NCBI GenBank assembly: GCA_002437565.1
Contig: DJQL01000088.1
Span: 1-28,715 of the forward strand
Source: Prevotella sp. UBA6387
Lineage (GTDB): Bacteria > Bacteroidota > Bacteroidia > Bacteroidales > Bacteroidaceae
Length of the DNA: 28,715 nucleotides
Reading direction: 5' to 3'
The translations under genes and the position numbers were made by a program. This document shows positions 8,686-17,975 of this stretch, piece after piece. Below the pieces are notes generated by a model, which did not search any database, was not told the origin of the DNA, and saw only the letters and a list, made by a program, of their open reading frames with translations. Position 1 is the first letter of the stretch; the number at the start of each line of letters is the position of its first letter.

Positions 8686-10281
8686 ATGAAACACATCAAG
8701 GTTTTCCTGTATGTCACGCTTTTGCTCTTGCCTCTTTTCTTTTCGGCTCCGGCAGGGGCACAATTGAAATTAGACTTCGGCAAAGACTCACCTTTGCGCA
8801 AGTTGCAAATAGCGGAAATAGCCATAAATAGCTTCTATGTGGACTCCGTTGACCAAAACAAGCTTGTGGAGGATGGCATTCGCGGGATGCTTGAGAAGCT
8901 CGACCCTCATTCATCTTATGCCACGGCCAAAGAGACGAAAGCAATGAACGAGTCGCTCAATGGCTCTTTCGAGGGTGTAGGCATACAGTTTAACATGCAG
9001 GAAGACACGCTGCTCGTAATCCAGACCGTGGCGAAAGGTCCTTCCGAGAAGGTTGGCATCATGTCTGGCGACCGTATCATAGCCGTAAACGATACGGCGA
9101 TAGCTGGAGTCAAGATGAGCCGTGAGGAGATAATGAGGAGGCTGAGAGGCCCCAAGGGAACAAAGGTCAAACTCACGATAGCAAGGCGCGGAATAGCTGA
9201 AAAGCTCCATTTCACCGTGATTCGCGACAAGATACCAGTGAAGACCATCGATGGGTGTTACATGATAGCTCCTTCGACTGGCTATATACGCATCGGGAGT
9301 TTTGGTGCTACGACCTACGACGAGTTCATGGCTGCCGTCGACGACCTTAAAGGCAAGGGTATGCAAAATCTCATCCTCGACTTGCAAGACAATGGCGGCG
9401 GATATTTGCAGGCTGCCGTAAACATTGCCAATGAGTTCTTGAGGAAAGGCGACCTCATTGTCTATACTCAAGGTAGGCAGGTACCAAGGGCCGAATACGT
9501 GGCGCGCGGCAATGGCAAGCTTGTTGACGGCAAGGTCGTGGTCTTGATAAACGAGTTTACGGCCTCTGCCGCCGAGATAGTAACAGGTGCATTGCAAGAC
9601 CAGGATCGGGGCACCGTTGTGGGAAGGCGCTCATTTGGAAAGGGATTGGTGCAACGCCCAGTGGAGTTTCCTGATGGTTCCATGATGAGGCTCACCATCG
9701 CGCATTATTATACCCCGTCTGGCCGATGCATACAGAAGCCATACGTCAAGGGCGACCGCAAGGACTATGACATGGAGCTTGACACACGCTACAAGCACGG
9801 AGAGCTTTATTCCGCGGACAGCATTCATTTTGCCGACTCTTTGAAGTTTAATACCATTCGCAAGCATCGCGTAGTGTATGGGGGAGGCGGTATCATGCCA
9901 GACTATTTCGTGCCACTCGACACCATGCAGTTCACGGGTTTCCACCGGAAGCTGATGGCGAAGGGAATAGTGTTAGACAACGACCTTAAGTACATGGACG
10001 CGCATCGCAAGCAGATAAAAGCTAAGTATCCAAAATTTGACGATTACCTCAACCATTTCACCGTGCCCCAGCAGCTTGTCGACAGCATCATCAACGATGG
10101 CAAGAAGCAGAAGATAGAGCCAAAGGACAAGTCTGAGCTCGATCGTACACTCGTCTACCTGCGTGCGCAGCTCAAGGCTCTCATAGCCCGTGACATTTGG
10201 GACATGAGTCAATATTTCCAGGTAATGAACCAGCAAAGCAACATCGTGAGAAAGGCGTTGTATGTAATAAGTAACCCTTAA
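8686..10281 (+). CDS. S41 family C-terminal processing peptidase (CtpA-like)
   Basis: Exported serine protease of the tail-specific/C-terminal processing family, expected in the periplasm, where it trims envelope proteins. A signal peptide with hydrophobic core (residues 5-20) ends near APAGAQ (about 25). A PDZ domain covers about 95-170 (FEGVGIQF to LTIARRG). The S41 core follows, with the Ser/Lys dyad at Ser294 (EFTASAAEIV) and Lys319 (RSFGKGLVQ) and the downstream YYTPSGRCIQ signature. A C-terminal region of about 150 residues, mostly helical in appearance, completes the 531 aa. It follows parE by 41 nt and has its own candidate promoter. A strong terminator lies 57 nt after the stop, so this gene ends its unit. 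The substrate is unknown. Confidence 0.93.
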   Translation: MKHIKVFLYVTLLLLPLFFSAPAGAQLKLDFGKDSPLRKLQIAEIAINSFYVDSVDQNKLVEDGIRGMLEKLDPHSSYATAKETKAMNESLNGSFEGVGIQFNMQEDTLLVIQTVAKGPSEKVGIMSGDRIIAVNDTAIAGVKMSREEIMRRLRGPKGTKVKLTIARRGIAEKLHFTVIRDKIPVKTIDGCYMIAPSTGYIRIGSFGATTYDEFMAAVDDLKGKGMQNLILDLQDNGGGYLQAAVNIANEFLRKGDLIVYTQGRQVPRAEYVARGNGKLVDGKVVVLINEFTASAAEIVTGALQDQDRGTVVGRRSFGKGLVQRPVEFPDGSMMRLTIAHYYTPSGRCIQKPYVKGDRKDYDMELDTRYKHGELYSADSIHFADSLKFNTIRKHRVVYGGGGIMPDYFVPLDTMQFTGFHRKLMAKGIVLDNDLKYMDAHRKQIKAKYPKFDDYLNHFTVPQQLVDSIINDGKKQKIEPKDKSELDRTLVYLRAQLKALIARDIWDMSQYFQVMNQQSNIVRKALYVISNP

Positions 10282-10337
10282 GATAGCCTTTTTGTAAAGG
10301 CAAGACATTTAAATGTCATCTACTTTTGTATAAGTAT

Positions 10338-10382
10338 AAGCGTAAGCCGTTGATTCTGAAAATCAACGGCTTACGCTTTTTT
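10338..10382 (+). terminator. Intrinsic terminator after the S41 protease gene
   Basis: Perfect 18-bp stem, AAGCGTAAGCCGTTGATT at 10338-10355 paired with 10361-10378, with a 5-nt loop (CTGAA) and a run of six T at 10377-10382. It separates the parE/protease unit from the glycan locus. Confidence 0.93.
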
Positions 10383-10416
10383 GTGTACTTGCTGAATCCA
10401 CTTTTTAAGAATATGT

Positions 10417-10449
10417 CTTGATTTCGTGTGTCGTTTTTTATTATCTTTG
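10417..10449 (+). promoter_or_regulatory. Promoter of the beta-glucan utilization operon
   Basis: TATCTTTG at 10442-10449 matches TAnnTTTG. CTTG at 10417-10420 is a one-mismatch -33 box at a 21-nt spacing. Transcription near 10456 would give a leader of about 35 nt before the ATG at 10491. The same CTTG variant appears at the second SusC promoter. Confidence 0.65.
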
Positions 10450-10490
10450 CAACATCAACCAAGAAAACAAAAACTAAATTTTCAACTCAC

Positions 10491-13400
10491 ATGAAACAAG
10501 CAAGACTAATAACCCTATTGGCAGCTCTGCTGTGCACTGTTGCGACATGGGCCCAGGACGCTTTGTTCAAGGGAACCATCGTCGACAAGTCAGGTGAGCC
10601 AATCGTTGGTGCGTCCGTCATGGAGAAAGGAAGTTCCCGTGGCTCTGTCACGGATCTCGACGGCAATTTCTCTTTCAAGGGACAACCTGGCTCTACACTC
10701 GTCATTTCCTATATAGGATATGTGACGCAGGAAAAGAAAGGCGCTTCCGACATGCACATCACTCTGCTTGAAGACCAGAAAAGCCTTTCCGAGATTGTCG
10801 TTATCGGCTATGGCGTACAGAAGAAGAGCGTCGTCACGGCTTCAATCGCCAAGGTCGACGCGTCCGATTTGGCGGAGACGTCTCCTGTGCGTGTCGACAA
10901 CGCGCTGAAAGGTCTCGCCGCCGGCGTGAACGTGACGTCAAACTCTGGTCAGCCTGGCGCGGCGGCGCGTATCCGCGTGCGTGGTACTGGCACGATCAAC
11001 AATTCGGACCCACTTTATATCATCGACGGCATTCCTTATGAAGGCTCGTCGGGCATCGACGCACTCAACCCTAATGACATTGAGAGCATAGAGGTGCTGA
11101 AAGATGCCGCCTCAGGTGCCATCTACGGCGCGCGTGCTGCCAATGGCGTGGTGCTTGTCACCACCAAGCAGGGCAAGAGTGGCAAGGCGCAAATCAACTA
11201 CGATTTCTCTTATGGTTGGCAGTCTAAATGGCGCAAGCGCGACGTACTCAACGCCACCGATTACGCCATCCTGCAAAACGAGCAGTATGTCAACTCTGGA
11301 CAGGCTCCGCTTTATGCTGACCCATATCATCTGACAGACATCAACGGCAATGCCGTCACCACGGGTACCGACTGGCAAGACTTCGTGTTCAACGACAACG
11401 CGCCGGTGCAGAAGCACGACGTCTCGGTGAATGGCGGAAACGACCGCGTGAAGTATTACCTCTCAATGGGCTACTACGATCAGGAAGGTATCGTTGGCGG
11501 AAACTACGGCAAGTCAAACTACAATCGTCTGACCTTGCGCTCCAACACCAACATGAACGTCATCGACGCGACCAAGGAGCGCAACTTCCTCAACAAGCTC
11601 GACCTCGGCGTGAGCCTCTCTTATGCCCGAATCAAGAGCACGAGCATCGACGCCAACTCCACATGGGGCTCCGTGCTGGGCTCGGCCCTTGCCCTTTCAC
11701 CAATCTTGCCGCCTTTCGTGACGGGCGACGCGGCCAAGGCGCAGCACAACCGCTACACCTATACCGACTACTCAAAAGACCCCAAGGGCGTGCTCACCCC
11801 ATACGATGACGTGAAAGACAAGAACGGCAACATCGTGATGATTCCAGGCACGGCCTACAACGAGATGAACAACCCTCTCGGCCTGCTCCTCGAACCATCG
11901 CAGCCAAGTTGGAGCCACCACTTCACAGGCAACTTCACGGCAGAGCTTGGCGTGATAGACAATCTCAAGTACCGTTTCTCATATATGGCCGACATGGCTT
12001 TCTGGGGATCGGAGACGGCCACGCTGCAGACTTTCTACAACTCGGCCAACAACAACTCGCAGTATACCGGCGCCACGGTCAACAACTGCCGCAACACCAC
12101 ATGGCAGGTGGAGAACACCTTGACCTACGACAAGACTTTCGGCGACCACCATTTCAACGTCGTGCTCGGCCAAAGCGCTTTGTCATACAGCGGCTATCAG
12201 ATTGACGGCTCCAAGAAATACCTTGTCAACCCTCTCAAGCCTTCAATAGCTTACGCCAACGGAAACTATCGCCTGACTTATGCTGACGACGGCACCGTGA
12301 ACGGCGCCGTGGTAGACCACTCGGTGAACGCTTACCCATACGACCCTTACAAGATGACTTCGCTCTTCGGGCGTTTGTCATACAACTACCAGGAGCGCTA
12401 CATGGCCCAGGTCACGCTCCGTCGCGACGGCTCCAGCCGCTTCGGCGCTAACCATAAGTTCGGCACCTTCCCGTCAGTGTCGTTGGGTTGGAACATAGCC
12501 AACGAGCCATACCTCAAGATGCCACAGTGGTTGAACATCCTCAAGGCCCGTTTCTCTTGGGGTAAGAACGGTAACGACAACATCGGCAACTTCCGCTACA
12601 CGGTCAACACCGCGTCTGGCAACAACTATTATTTCGGCAACCCGGCGAGTCTTGTGCTTGGTTCCAAGGCAAGCGGCCTTGCCAACCCCGACCTGAAATG
12701 GGAGGAGAGCGAGCAGACCGACATCGGCCTCGACTTCGCGTTCTTCCATTCGGCGCTCACCTTCACCGTTGATTATTTCAACAAGCGCACCAACGGCATG
12801 CTGATGACCATGAACATTCCTTCATACGTGGGAGAGTCGAAACCTATCGGCAACGTGGGCGACATGCGCAACCGCGGCGTGGAGTTTGAGCTTGGCTACA
12901 AGTGGCACGTCGCCGACGCCAACTTCTCCGTCAAGGGCAACGCTTCTTACCTGAGCAACACGCTCCTGGAATATGGCAATGAGACTGGCTATGCCGACCT
13001 CGACTCCTTCCAGGGCATAGGCACCATCACCCGCGCCGAGAACGGACACCCATTCCCGTTCTTCTATGGCTACAAGACAGCCGGCATCTTCCAGACGTTG
13101 GATGAGGTCAACAGCTACGTCAACGCCGAGGGCAAGCCCATCCAGCCCAACGCCCAGCCTGGTGACGTGCGCTTCGTGGACGTGAACGGCGATGGCCAGA
13201 TTGACAACAACGACCGCACCGACATTGGCAACGGAACACCTAAGTGGACCTTTGGCGTCAACTTCAACGCCTCCTGGAAAGGCTTCGACTTCAACATGTT
13301 CTGGCAGGGCGTGGCAGGTGTTGACGTATTCGACGCGACACGCCGCACCGACATATCCTCCAGCAACTATCCATCGTGGATGCTCGGACGCTGGACAGGC

Positions 13401-13718
13401 CCAGGCACGTCAAACAAGATTCCTCGCCTATACAACGGCGACGCCAACAACTGGCAGTCGAGCGACCTCTACATCTTCGACGGTTCATATCTCCGCTTGA
13501 AGAACATCACCTTGGGTTATACTCTCCCGAAGAGCCTTACCATGAAGCTCATGGTGGAGCGCCTGCGTTTCTATGTCAGCGCCGAGAACTTGCTCACGTT
13601 CACCAAGTATCATGGCTTCGACCCAGAGATAGCCTCTGGTGGCACGTCGCTCGGCGTGGACTATGGTGTCTATCCGCAAGCCCGCACATGGACTGTCGGA
13701 TTCAACATCACACTTTAA
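10491..13718 (+). CDS. SusC-like TonB-dependent outer-membrane glycan importer
   Basis: Outer-membrane beta-barrel that takes up oligosaccharides with a SusD lid, powered by TonB. The 1075 aa begin with a signal peptide (MKQARLITLLAALLCTVATWAQ). A carboxypeptidase-D-like regulatory beta-sandwich follows (about 28-90, GTIVDKSGEPIVGASV to SYIGY), then the plug (about 105-235, with LSEIVVIGYGVQKK, RVRGTGTINNSDPLYIIDG and DAASGAIYGARAANGVVLVTTK) and a long barrel ending in an aromatic/hydrophobic C-terminus (WTVGFNITL). An upstream in-frame GTG at 10428 lies inside the promoter, so the ATG at 10491 is chosen. It is the first gene of a five-gene locus with SusD, SGBP, GH16 and GH3, so beta-glucan oligosaccharides are the likely cargo (inference). 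Confidence 0.96.
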   Translation: MKQARLITLLAALLCTVATWAQDALFKGTIVDKSGEPIVGASVMEKGSSRGSVTDLDGNFSFKGQPGSTLVISYIGYVTQEKKGASDMHITLLEDQKSLSEIVVIGYGVQKKSVVTASIAKVDASDLAETSPVRVDNALKGLAAGVNVTSNSGQPGAAARIRVRGTGTINNSDPLYIIDGIPYEGSSGIDALNPNDIESIEVLKDAASGAIYGARAANGVVLVTTKQGKSGKAQINYDFSYGWQSKWRKRDVLNATDYAILQNEQYVNSGQAPLYADPYHLTDINGNAVTTGTDWQDFVFNDNAPVQKHDVSVNGGNDRVKYYLSMGYYDQEGIVGGNYGKSNYNRLTLRSNTNMNVIDATKERNFLNKLDLGVSLSYARIKSTSIDANSTWGSVLGSALALSPILPPFVTGDAAKAQHNRYTYTDYSKDPKGVLTPYDDVKDKNGNIVMIPGTAYNEMNNPLGLLLEPSQPSWSHHFTGNFTAELGVIDNLKYRFSYMADMAFWGSETATLQTFYNSANNNSQYTGATVNNCRNTTWQVENTLTYDKTFGDHHFNVVLGQSALSYSGYQIDGSKKYLVNPLKPSIAYANGNYRLTYADDGTVNGAVVDHSVNAYPYDPYKMTSLFGRLSYNYQERYMAQVTLRRDGSSRFGANHKFGTFPSVSLGWNIANEPYLKMPQWLNILKARFSWGKNGNDNIGNFRYTVNTASGNNYYFGNPASLVLGSKASGLANPDLKWEESEQTDIGLDFAFFHSALTFTVDYFNKRTNGMLMTMNIPSYVGESKPIGNVGDMRNRGVEFELGYKWHVADANFSVKGNASYLSNTLLEYGNETGYADLDSFQGIGTITRAENGHPFPFFYGYKTAGIFQTLDEVNSYVNAEGKPIQPNAQPGDVRFVDVNGDGQIDNNDRTDIGNGTPKWTFGVNFNASWKGFDFNMFWQGVAGVDVFDATRRTDISSSNYPSWMLGRWTGPGTSNKIPRLYNGDANNWQSSDLYIFDGSYLRLKNITLGYTLPKSLTMKLMVERLRFYVSAENLLTFTKYHGFDPEIASGGTSLGVDYGVYPQARTWTVGFNITL

Positions 13719-13751
13719 ACTTCTCACTTCCTAACATAACTATAAAACATC

Positions 13752-15302
13752 ATGAAGAAACATAACATATTCATTCTTGGCATCATGAGCCTGGCCACCG
13801 TCGGGCTGACGGGATGTGGCGAGGGCTTCCTTGATGTGGAGTCGCCTACCTCCGACGATGTCAACGAATACTATACCACCGACGAGCACATACAAGAGGC
13901 GTTGACGGCTTCCTATGACCCTCTCCACTGGGCCGACTGGGGCAACGGCAACTACGCGCCAATAAACCTTTGCAGCGACATCATGAGCGACGACTGCTAT
14001 CCAGGCGGCGGCAGCGCGAGCGACATGCTCAACTGGCAGTTGATATTCAACTTCAAGGCCACGGCTGAGAACACGCTGGAATCTTTGTGGATTGATGAGT
14101 ACAGCGGCGTGAAGCGTTGCAACGACCTCATAGGTTATGTGGACAAGGCCCTTGCCACGCAAGGCTCCGACCTCACCCAGGAGCATGCCGAATCCTACAC
14201 GGCACAGGCGCGCGTGTTGCGCGACTACTACTACATGATCCTGTGGAAGTTCTGGGGCAACATACCTTACTTCACGCAGAACCTCAGTGGCGACTACAAG
14301 GCCCCACAGCTCAAGGCCGATGAGATATACGCCAACATCATCACCGACCTTGAGGACGTGCTCGACAAGTACGGCTCCGCGCTGCCGATGAAGGCATCCT
14401 CCGGCAACGAGGGGCGCGTGACCAAGGCTTTCGCTTACATGGTCTACGCAGAGCTGGTGATGTATCAAAACGACGAGAGCCGCTATCCCAAGGCTTTGGG
14501 ATACATGAACGAGATCATACAGAGTGGGCAGTATGCCCTCAATCCCGACTTCAAGGCCATGTGGGCAGAAGGCGGCGAGTGGTGCTCGGAGAGCATCTAC
14601 GAGATCAACTACGACGACAACAACCACCTGCGTGGATGGAGCTCACCTCTCGCCGTGGGCGGCACGGTGCTGCCTCGTCTTCTTGGCCCTCGCGGTTGGA
14701 CGTCTGGCGCGGCTGGTGTTGACAATGGCTGGGGCTTCGGCCCCGTGCGCCATGCCATCTACGACATGTACTCCGGGCAAGACGTGCGTCGCGACGTGTC
14801 CATCTTCGATGCCGATAAGGTAGCCAAGGAGAATGGCATCACCTATGAGGCCGGATACATGAACACTGGCCTCTTCCAGGGCAAGTACCTGCCGCTGGTT
14901 GAGAACGTGAAAGACGCTGGCTGGGACGCAGACCTCAACTTCAACAACAACCTGCGTGTGTATCGCTATGCCGAGACCCTGCTCAACGCCGCCGAGCTGC
15001 TGCTCCGCACCAATGGCGACAACTCCACGGCGCTGAAGTATGTCAACATGCTGCGCGAGCGTGCCGGCATCGCCAACCTGACAAGCGTCAACCTTGACGC
15101 CATTGTCAACGAGCGCCACTTGGAGTTCCTTGGCGAGGGAAAGCGCTACTGGGACCTCGTGCGCACGGGCAAGGCCGCCACGACGCTCGTGCCCGACGAA
15201 GAGGGCAACCGCACGGCTTCGTGGACGGAAAGCAAGAAGTATCTCCCTATACCGCAAAGTGAATTGTCTGCCGATCCAAATCTTCAACAGAACGACTATT
15301 AG
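13752..15302 (+). CDS. SusD-like surface glycan-binding lipoprotein (RagB/SusD)
   Basis: Outer-membrane lipoprotein of 516 aa that caps the SusC channel and binds glycan. A lipoprotein signal with lipobox LTGC (Cys22) is followed by the family-typical GFLDVESPTSDDVNEYYTT. The helical TPR-like body includes RCNDLI, the YTAQARVLRDYYYMILWKFWGNIPY segment and the C-terminal signature ETLLNAAELLLR, ERAGI, ERHLEFLGEGKRYWDLVRTGKA, ending in YLPIPQSELSADPNLQQNDY. All of these are conserved SusD blocks. It begins 33 nt after the susC-like gene. Aromatic-rich loops could form the sugar platform, but I cannot assign the binding residues from sequence alone. Confidence 0.96.
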   Translation: MKKHNIFILGIMSLATVGLTGCGEGFLDVESPTSDDVNEYYTTDEHIQEALTASYDPLHWADWGNGNYAPINLCSDIMSDDCYPGGGSASDMLNWQLIFNFKATAENTLESLWIDEYSGVKRCNDLIGYVDKALATQGSDLTQEHAESYTAQARVLRDYYYMILWKFWGNIPYFTQNLSGDYKAPQLKADEIYANIITDLEDVLDKYGSALPMKASSGNEGRVTKAFAYMVYAELVMYQNDESRYPKALGYMNEIIQSGQYALNPDFKAMWAEGGEWCSESIYEINYDDNNHLRGWSSPLAVGGTVLPRLLGPRGWTSGAAGVDNGWGFGPVRHAIYDMYSGQDVRRDVSIFDADKVAKENGITYEAGYMNTGLFQGKYLPLVENVKDAGWDADLNFNNNLRVYRYAETLLNAAELLLRTNGDNSTALKYVNMLRERAGIANLTSVNLDAIVNERHLEFLGEGKRYWDLVRTGKAATTLVPDEEGNRTASWTESKKYLPIPQSELSADPNLQQNDY

Positions 15303-15349
15303 TATTCAGTGACAAGGGAAAAAGGATAATAAAAAAAGAGTATAATATC

Positions 15350-16750
15350 ATGAAAACAAAGATATTCATCACATGTCTCGCGGCCTTGGCCTTTGTGGCT
15401 TGCTCGCCAGAAGACTACAGCGGTGCCGACCCTAACGGTCTGCCGCAGGTGGGCGACTACGCCGACGCCTTCAAGGTGACCGTAGACCAGAACACAAACC
15501 AGGCACACTTCGATTTCGACCAGTCGGTTCAAGGTGTCACGCCAGTGTGGATTATCAATGGCTCGCGCTATTCCTCGGCTTACAAGGACTCCGCCTACTA
15601 CCGCAAGGCGGGCGACTACACCGTGGAGTGCAAGGTGAAAAACCGCAATGGCATCTCCGACGGAAGCCTGACGCAGACCTTCCATGTCAACAAGACCAAG
15701 ATGAACGGCTTTGGCGGCTTTGTGGCCGACAGCAAGTTTAACCTCTGGCGCAGCGAACCAGCCTCAGCCCACAAGCCAAGTTCATTCTACTATGCTCCGG
15801 GATGGAGCCAGATAGCTGACCCGACGTATAGCATGGACGGCTACGACTATGAGAACATCACCCTGCCCACGGCCACCACCGACCAATGGCAGGGACAGAT
15901 GCAATTGCCATCCAGCATCTCGCTCTCGGCGGACAACAACTACGACTTCTCGGTCATCCTCACCTCCAACACCGACCACAACGGCGTGACCATCAAGGTG
16001 ACCGACGCGGCGGACGACAACAACTTCCTTTTCGCGGAAAAGGCAACGCTGAAGGCCGGCGAGCCGGTCTGCTTCTGGAAGAGCGACATGAAGGGTATCG
16101 ACGCGTCGCAGATAAAGATCGTGTTCGACTTTGGCGGCAACGCCGACAACACGGTTATCAACGTGGAGAACATCGTGCTGAAAGACCATGCCAACGACGA
16201 CGGCACCAAGCTGCCAGAGGTGGTGGAAGACCCGACCGTCTACACCTACGACTCGCCAAACAACATCTGGAAGCAGATAGACGACAACTTCAGCGAGTCG
16301 ATGATGACATTCTACTATGCCAATGGCGACAGTTGGGCCGCCAACCCCGACCCGATAGGCTTCAAGGCCCTTGGCGGCGGCAAGTATCAGGTGACGTTGC
16401 CCGACGCGAGCAGCCAGCAATGGCAGGCGCAGGTGGTCTTCCACACGGAGACCCTCGGCAAGTTCTTGCCCATTGTGGCTGGCGAGAACTATGACATGCG
16501 CATCAAGGTGCATTCCACCACCGACATACCGCAAATGACCTTCAAGGTGGTGAGTGTCGACGACGCCAATGTGTTCTTCACCGATGGCCGCCACGACTTA
16601 GTCGCTGACAGCGAGACTGAGATAAAGGTGCCGGCTAAGGCCTTGTCTGCCGATGCGTCATCTATCAACGTGGTGCTCGACTTCGGCGGTGCGCCCGCCG
16701 GATCGGTGATCACCATAAGTGATATCACCATTCAGAAAACTGCTAAATAA
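15350..16750 (+). CDS. Surface glycan-binding lipoprotein (SusE-position SGBP) with duplicated domain
   Basis: A 466-aa lipoprotein (lipobox FVAC, Cys18) in the position held by SGBP-B in beta-glucan loci. After a short linker, residues about 38-115 look like a PKD/Ig-type domain (VTPVWIINGSRYSS, AGDYTVECKVKNRNG). Two tandem copies of one beta-sandwich domain follow, about 129-279 and 304-463. Matching blocks are NLWR/NIWK, SFYYAPG/TFYYANG, ITLP with QWQGQM/VTLP with QWQAQV, NYDFSV/NYDMRI and IVFDFGG/VVLDFGG. The conserved Trp and Tyr residues could stack on sugar rings. It likely holds beta-glucan at the cell surface. No catalytic motif is visible. The role is inferred from architecture and neighbours. 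A hairpin separates it from the GH16 gene. Confidence 0.85.
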   Translation: MKTKIFITCLAALAFVACSPEDYSGADPNGLPQVGDYADAFKVTVDQNTNQAHFDFDQSVQGVTPVWIINGSRYSSAYKDSAYYRKAGDYTVECKVKNRNGISDGSLTQTFHVNKTKMNGFGGFVADSKFNLWRSEPASAHKPSSFYYAPGWSQIADPTYSMDGYDYENITLPTATTDQWQGQMQLPSSISLSADNNYDFSVILTSNTDHNGVTIKVTDAADDNNFLFAEKATLKAGEPVCFWKSDMKGIDASQIKIVFDFGGNADNTVINVENIVLKDHANDDGTKLPEVVEDPTVYTYDSPNNIWKQIDDNFSESMMTFYYANGDSWAANPDPIGFKALGGGKYQVTLPDASSQQWQAQVVFHTETLGKFLPIVAGENYDMRIKVHSTTDIPQMTFKVVSVDDANVFFTDGRHDLVADSETEIKVPAKALSADASSINVVLDFGGAPAGSVITISDITIQKTAK

Positions 16751-16763
16751 AAACTACGTAAAC

Positions 16764-16804
16764 AAAGGAGGGTATGCCACGCTAAGGCTGTGGCATGCCC
16801 TTTG
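16764..16804 (+). terminator. Intra-operon hairpin between SGBP and GH16 genes
   Basis: GGGTATGCCAC (16770-16780) pairs with GTGGCATGCCC (16790-16800) through one G-U, with a 9-nt loop; outer CAAAG/TTTG bases can extend the stem past a two-base bulge. The following TTTGTAATAATTAT is U-rich but broken, so it looks like a leaky terminator or an mRNA-stabilising stem rather than a full stop. Confidence 0.6.
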
Positions 16805-16820
16805 TAATAATTATCATACT

Positions 16821-17921
16821 ATGAGAATAAGCAATTTGCTCCTGTTGTTCTTCATGTTCCTGTCGCTGACGGCGTGTGGGGGAAATGGAGGTGGCGAAAA
16901 CAACGTTGCCACGTCCACTCTCACGGCTTCTCCTACAAACATAGACTGCCCGGCCAGTGGCGGAACGTTTTCCGTGGCCGTCACCGACGCGCCAAAGGAA
17001 TGGCGCGCCTACACCGAGGACAGTTGGATAAAGGTCAGCTCTACGGGCACGACCTCGAAGAGCGGGTCGGTGAGCGTCACCGTCGAGGCCAACAACAGCA
17101 AGGACGCGCGCACTGGCAACGTGAAGATAGTGTCCGGCATCCAGGCCGTAGCCATTCCGGTAGTGCAGCAGCCGTCATCGTCGGAGGTTGAGCCGCCTAA
17201 TGATGACATTAAGGTGCCGGAAGGTTACAAGCTGGTGTGGCACGATGAGTTTGATGGCTCCAGCTTGGGCTCCGACTGGACACATGAGATACAAAACGCC
17301 GGTTGGGTGAACAACGAGTTGCAATATTACGTGAACGACGGCAAGGTCACGAGCGTTGCCGATGGCGTGCTTAGCGTCACGTGCTACAAGAACGACGCTG
17401 GCCGCGTGTGTTCGGGCCGAGTTTACGCCTGCCGAAACACGGGATGGAAATATGGTTGGATAGAGGCGCGCATCATGCTGCCAAAGGGCAGGGGCACGTG
17501 GCCCGCCTTCTGGATGATGCCTGTCAACTTCAAGAGCTGGCCGGAAGACGGCGAGAACGACATAATGGAGGAAGTGGGCTACAACCCCAACTACGTGTCG
17601 TCCACGATTCATTGCAATGGCTACAACAATGGCGGAACGGCCAAGGAGCACAAGGAGAAATATCTCGCCAACGCCGAGGGCGGATGGCACACCTACGCCT
17701 GTGAGTGGACCGAGGATTACATGGCCTACTATATCGATGGCGAGAAATACTTCACCTACACTCCCGACAACAAGACGAAGACTTATTGGCCGTTCTCTGA
17801 GCCTTTCTATGTCATCCTAAATCTCGCCTGGGGCGGAAGCTGGGGCGGACAAAAGGGCGTGGACGAGACCGCGCTGCCCGCCACGATGAAGATAGACTAC
17901 GTCAGGGTGTTCCAAAAGTAA
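16821..17921 (+). CDS. GH16 endo-beta-glucanase lipoprotein with BACON domain
   Basis: Retaining endo-glucanase expected to cut beta-1,3- or mixed-linkage glucan at the cell surface. It has a lipoprotein signal with lipobox LTAC (Cys19), a BACON domain at about 31-117 (LTASPTNIDCPASGGTFSV to IPVVQQ), and a GH16 domain from about 135 to the end. The catalytic motif ExDxxE is ENDIME, with nucleophile Glu245, Asp247 and acid/base Glu250. NNELQYY (164-170) and WPAFWMMP line the typical cleft. A longer frame reaches back to 16719 inside the upstream gene. The ATG at 16821 is preferred because it starts the signal peptide. The Asn at 246, where Ile is usual, is a minor oddity. The exact linkage specificity cannot be read from sequence. 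Confidence 0.93.
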   Translation: MRISNLLLLFFMFLSLTACGGNGGGENNVATSTLTASPTNIDCPASGGTFSVAVTDAPKEWRAYTEDSWIKVSSTGTTSKSGSVSVTVEANNSKDARTGNVKIVSGIQAVAIPVVQQPSSSEVEPPNDDIKVPEGYKLVWHDEFDGSSLGSDWTHEIQNAGWVNNELQYYVNDGKVTSVADGVLSVTCYKNDAGRVCSGRVYACRNTGWKYGWIEARIMLPKGRGTWPAFWMMPVNFKSWPEDGENDIMEEVGYNPNYVSSTIHCNGYNNGGTAKEHKEKYLANAEGGWHTYACEWTEDYMAYYIDGEKYFTYTPDNKTKTYWPFSEPFYVILNLAWGGSWGGQKGVDETALPATMKIDYVRVFQK

Positions 17922-17975
17922 TAGCACGGCCCGTCCGCAACCCGAATGGCGAACATCTTTTAATATCATAATATC

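Noticed and set aside
10321..10328. TACTTTTG box just before the 10338 hairpin, as a promoter of a tiny RNA
   Set aside because: The nearest TTTG (10291-10294) is 26 nt away, outside the usual spacing, and the transcript would consist only of the terminator hairpin.
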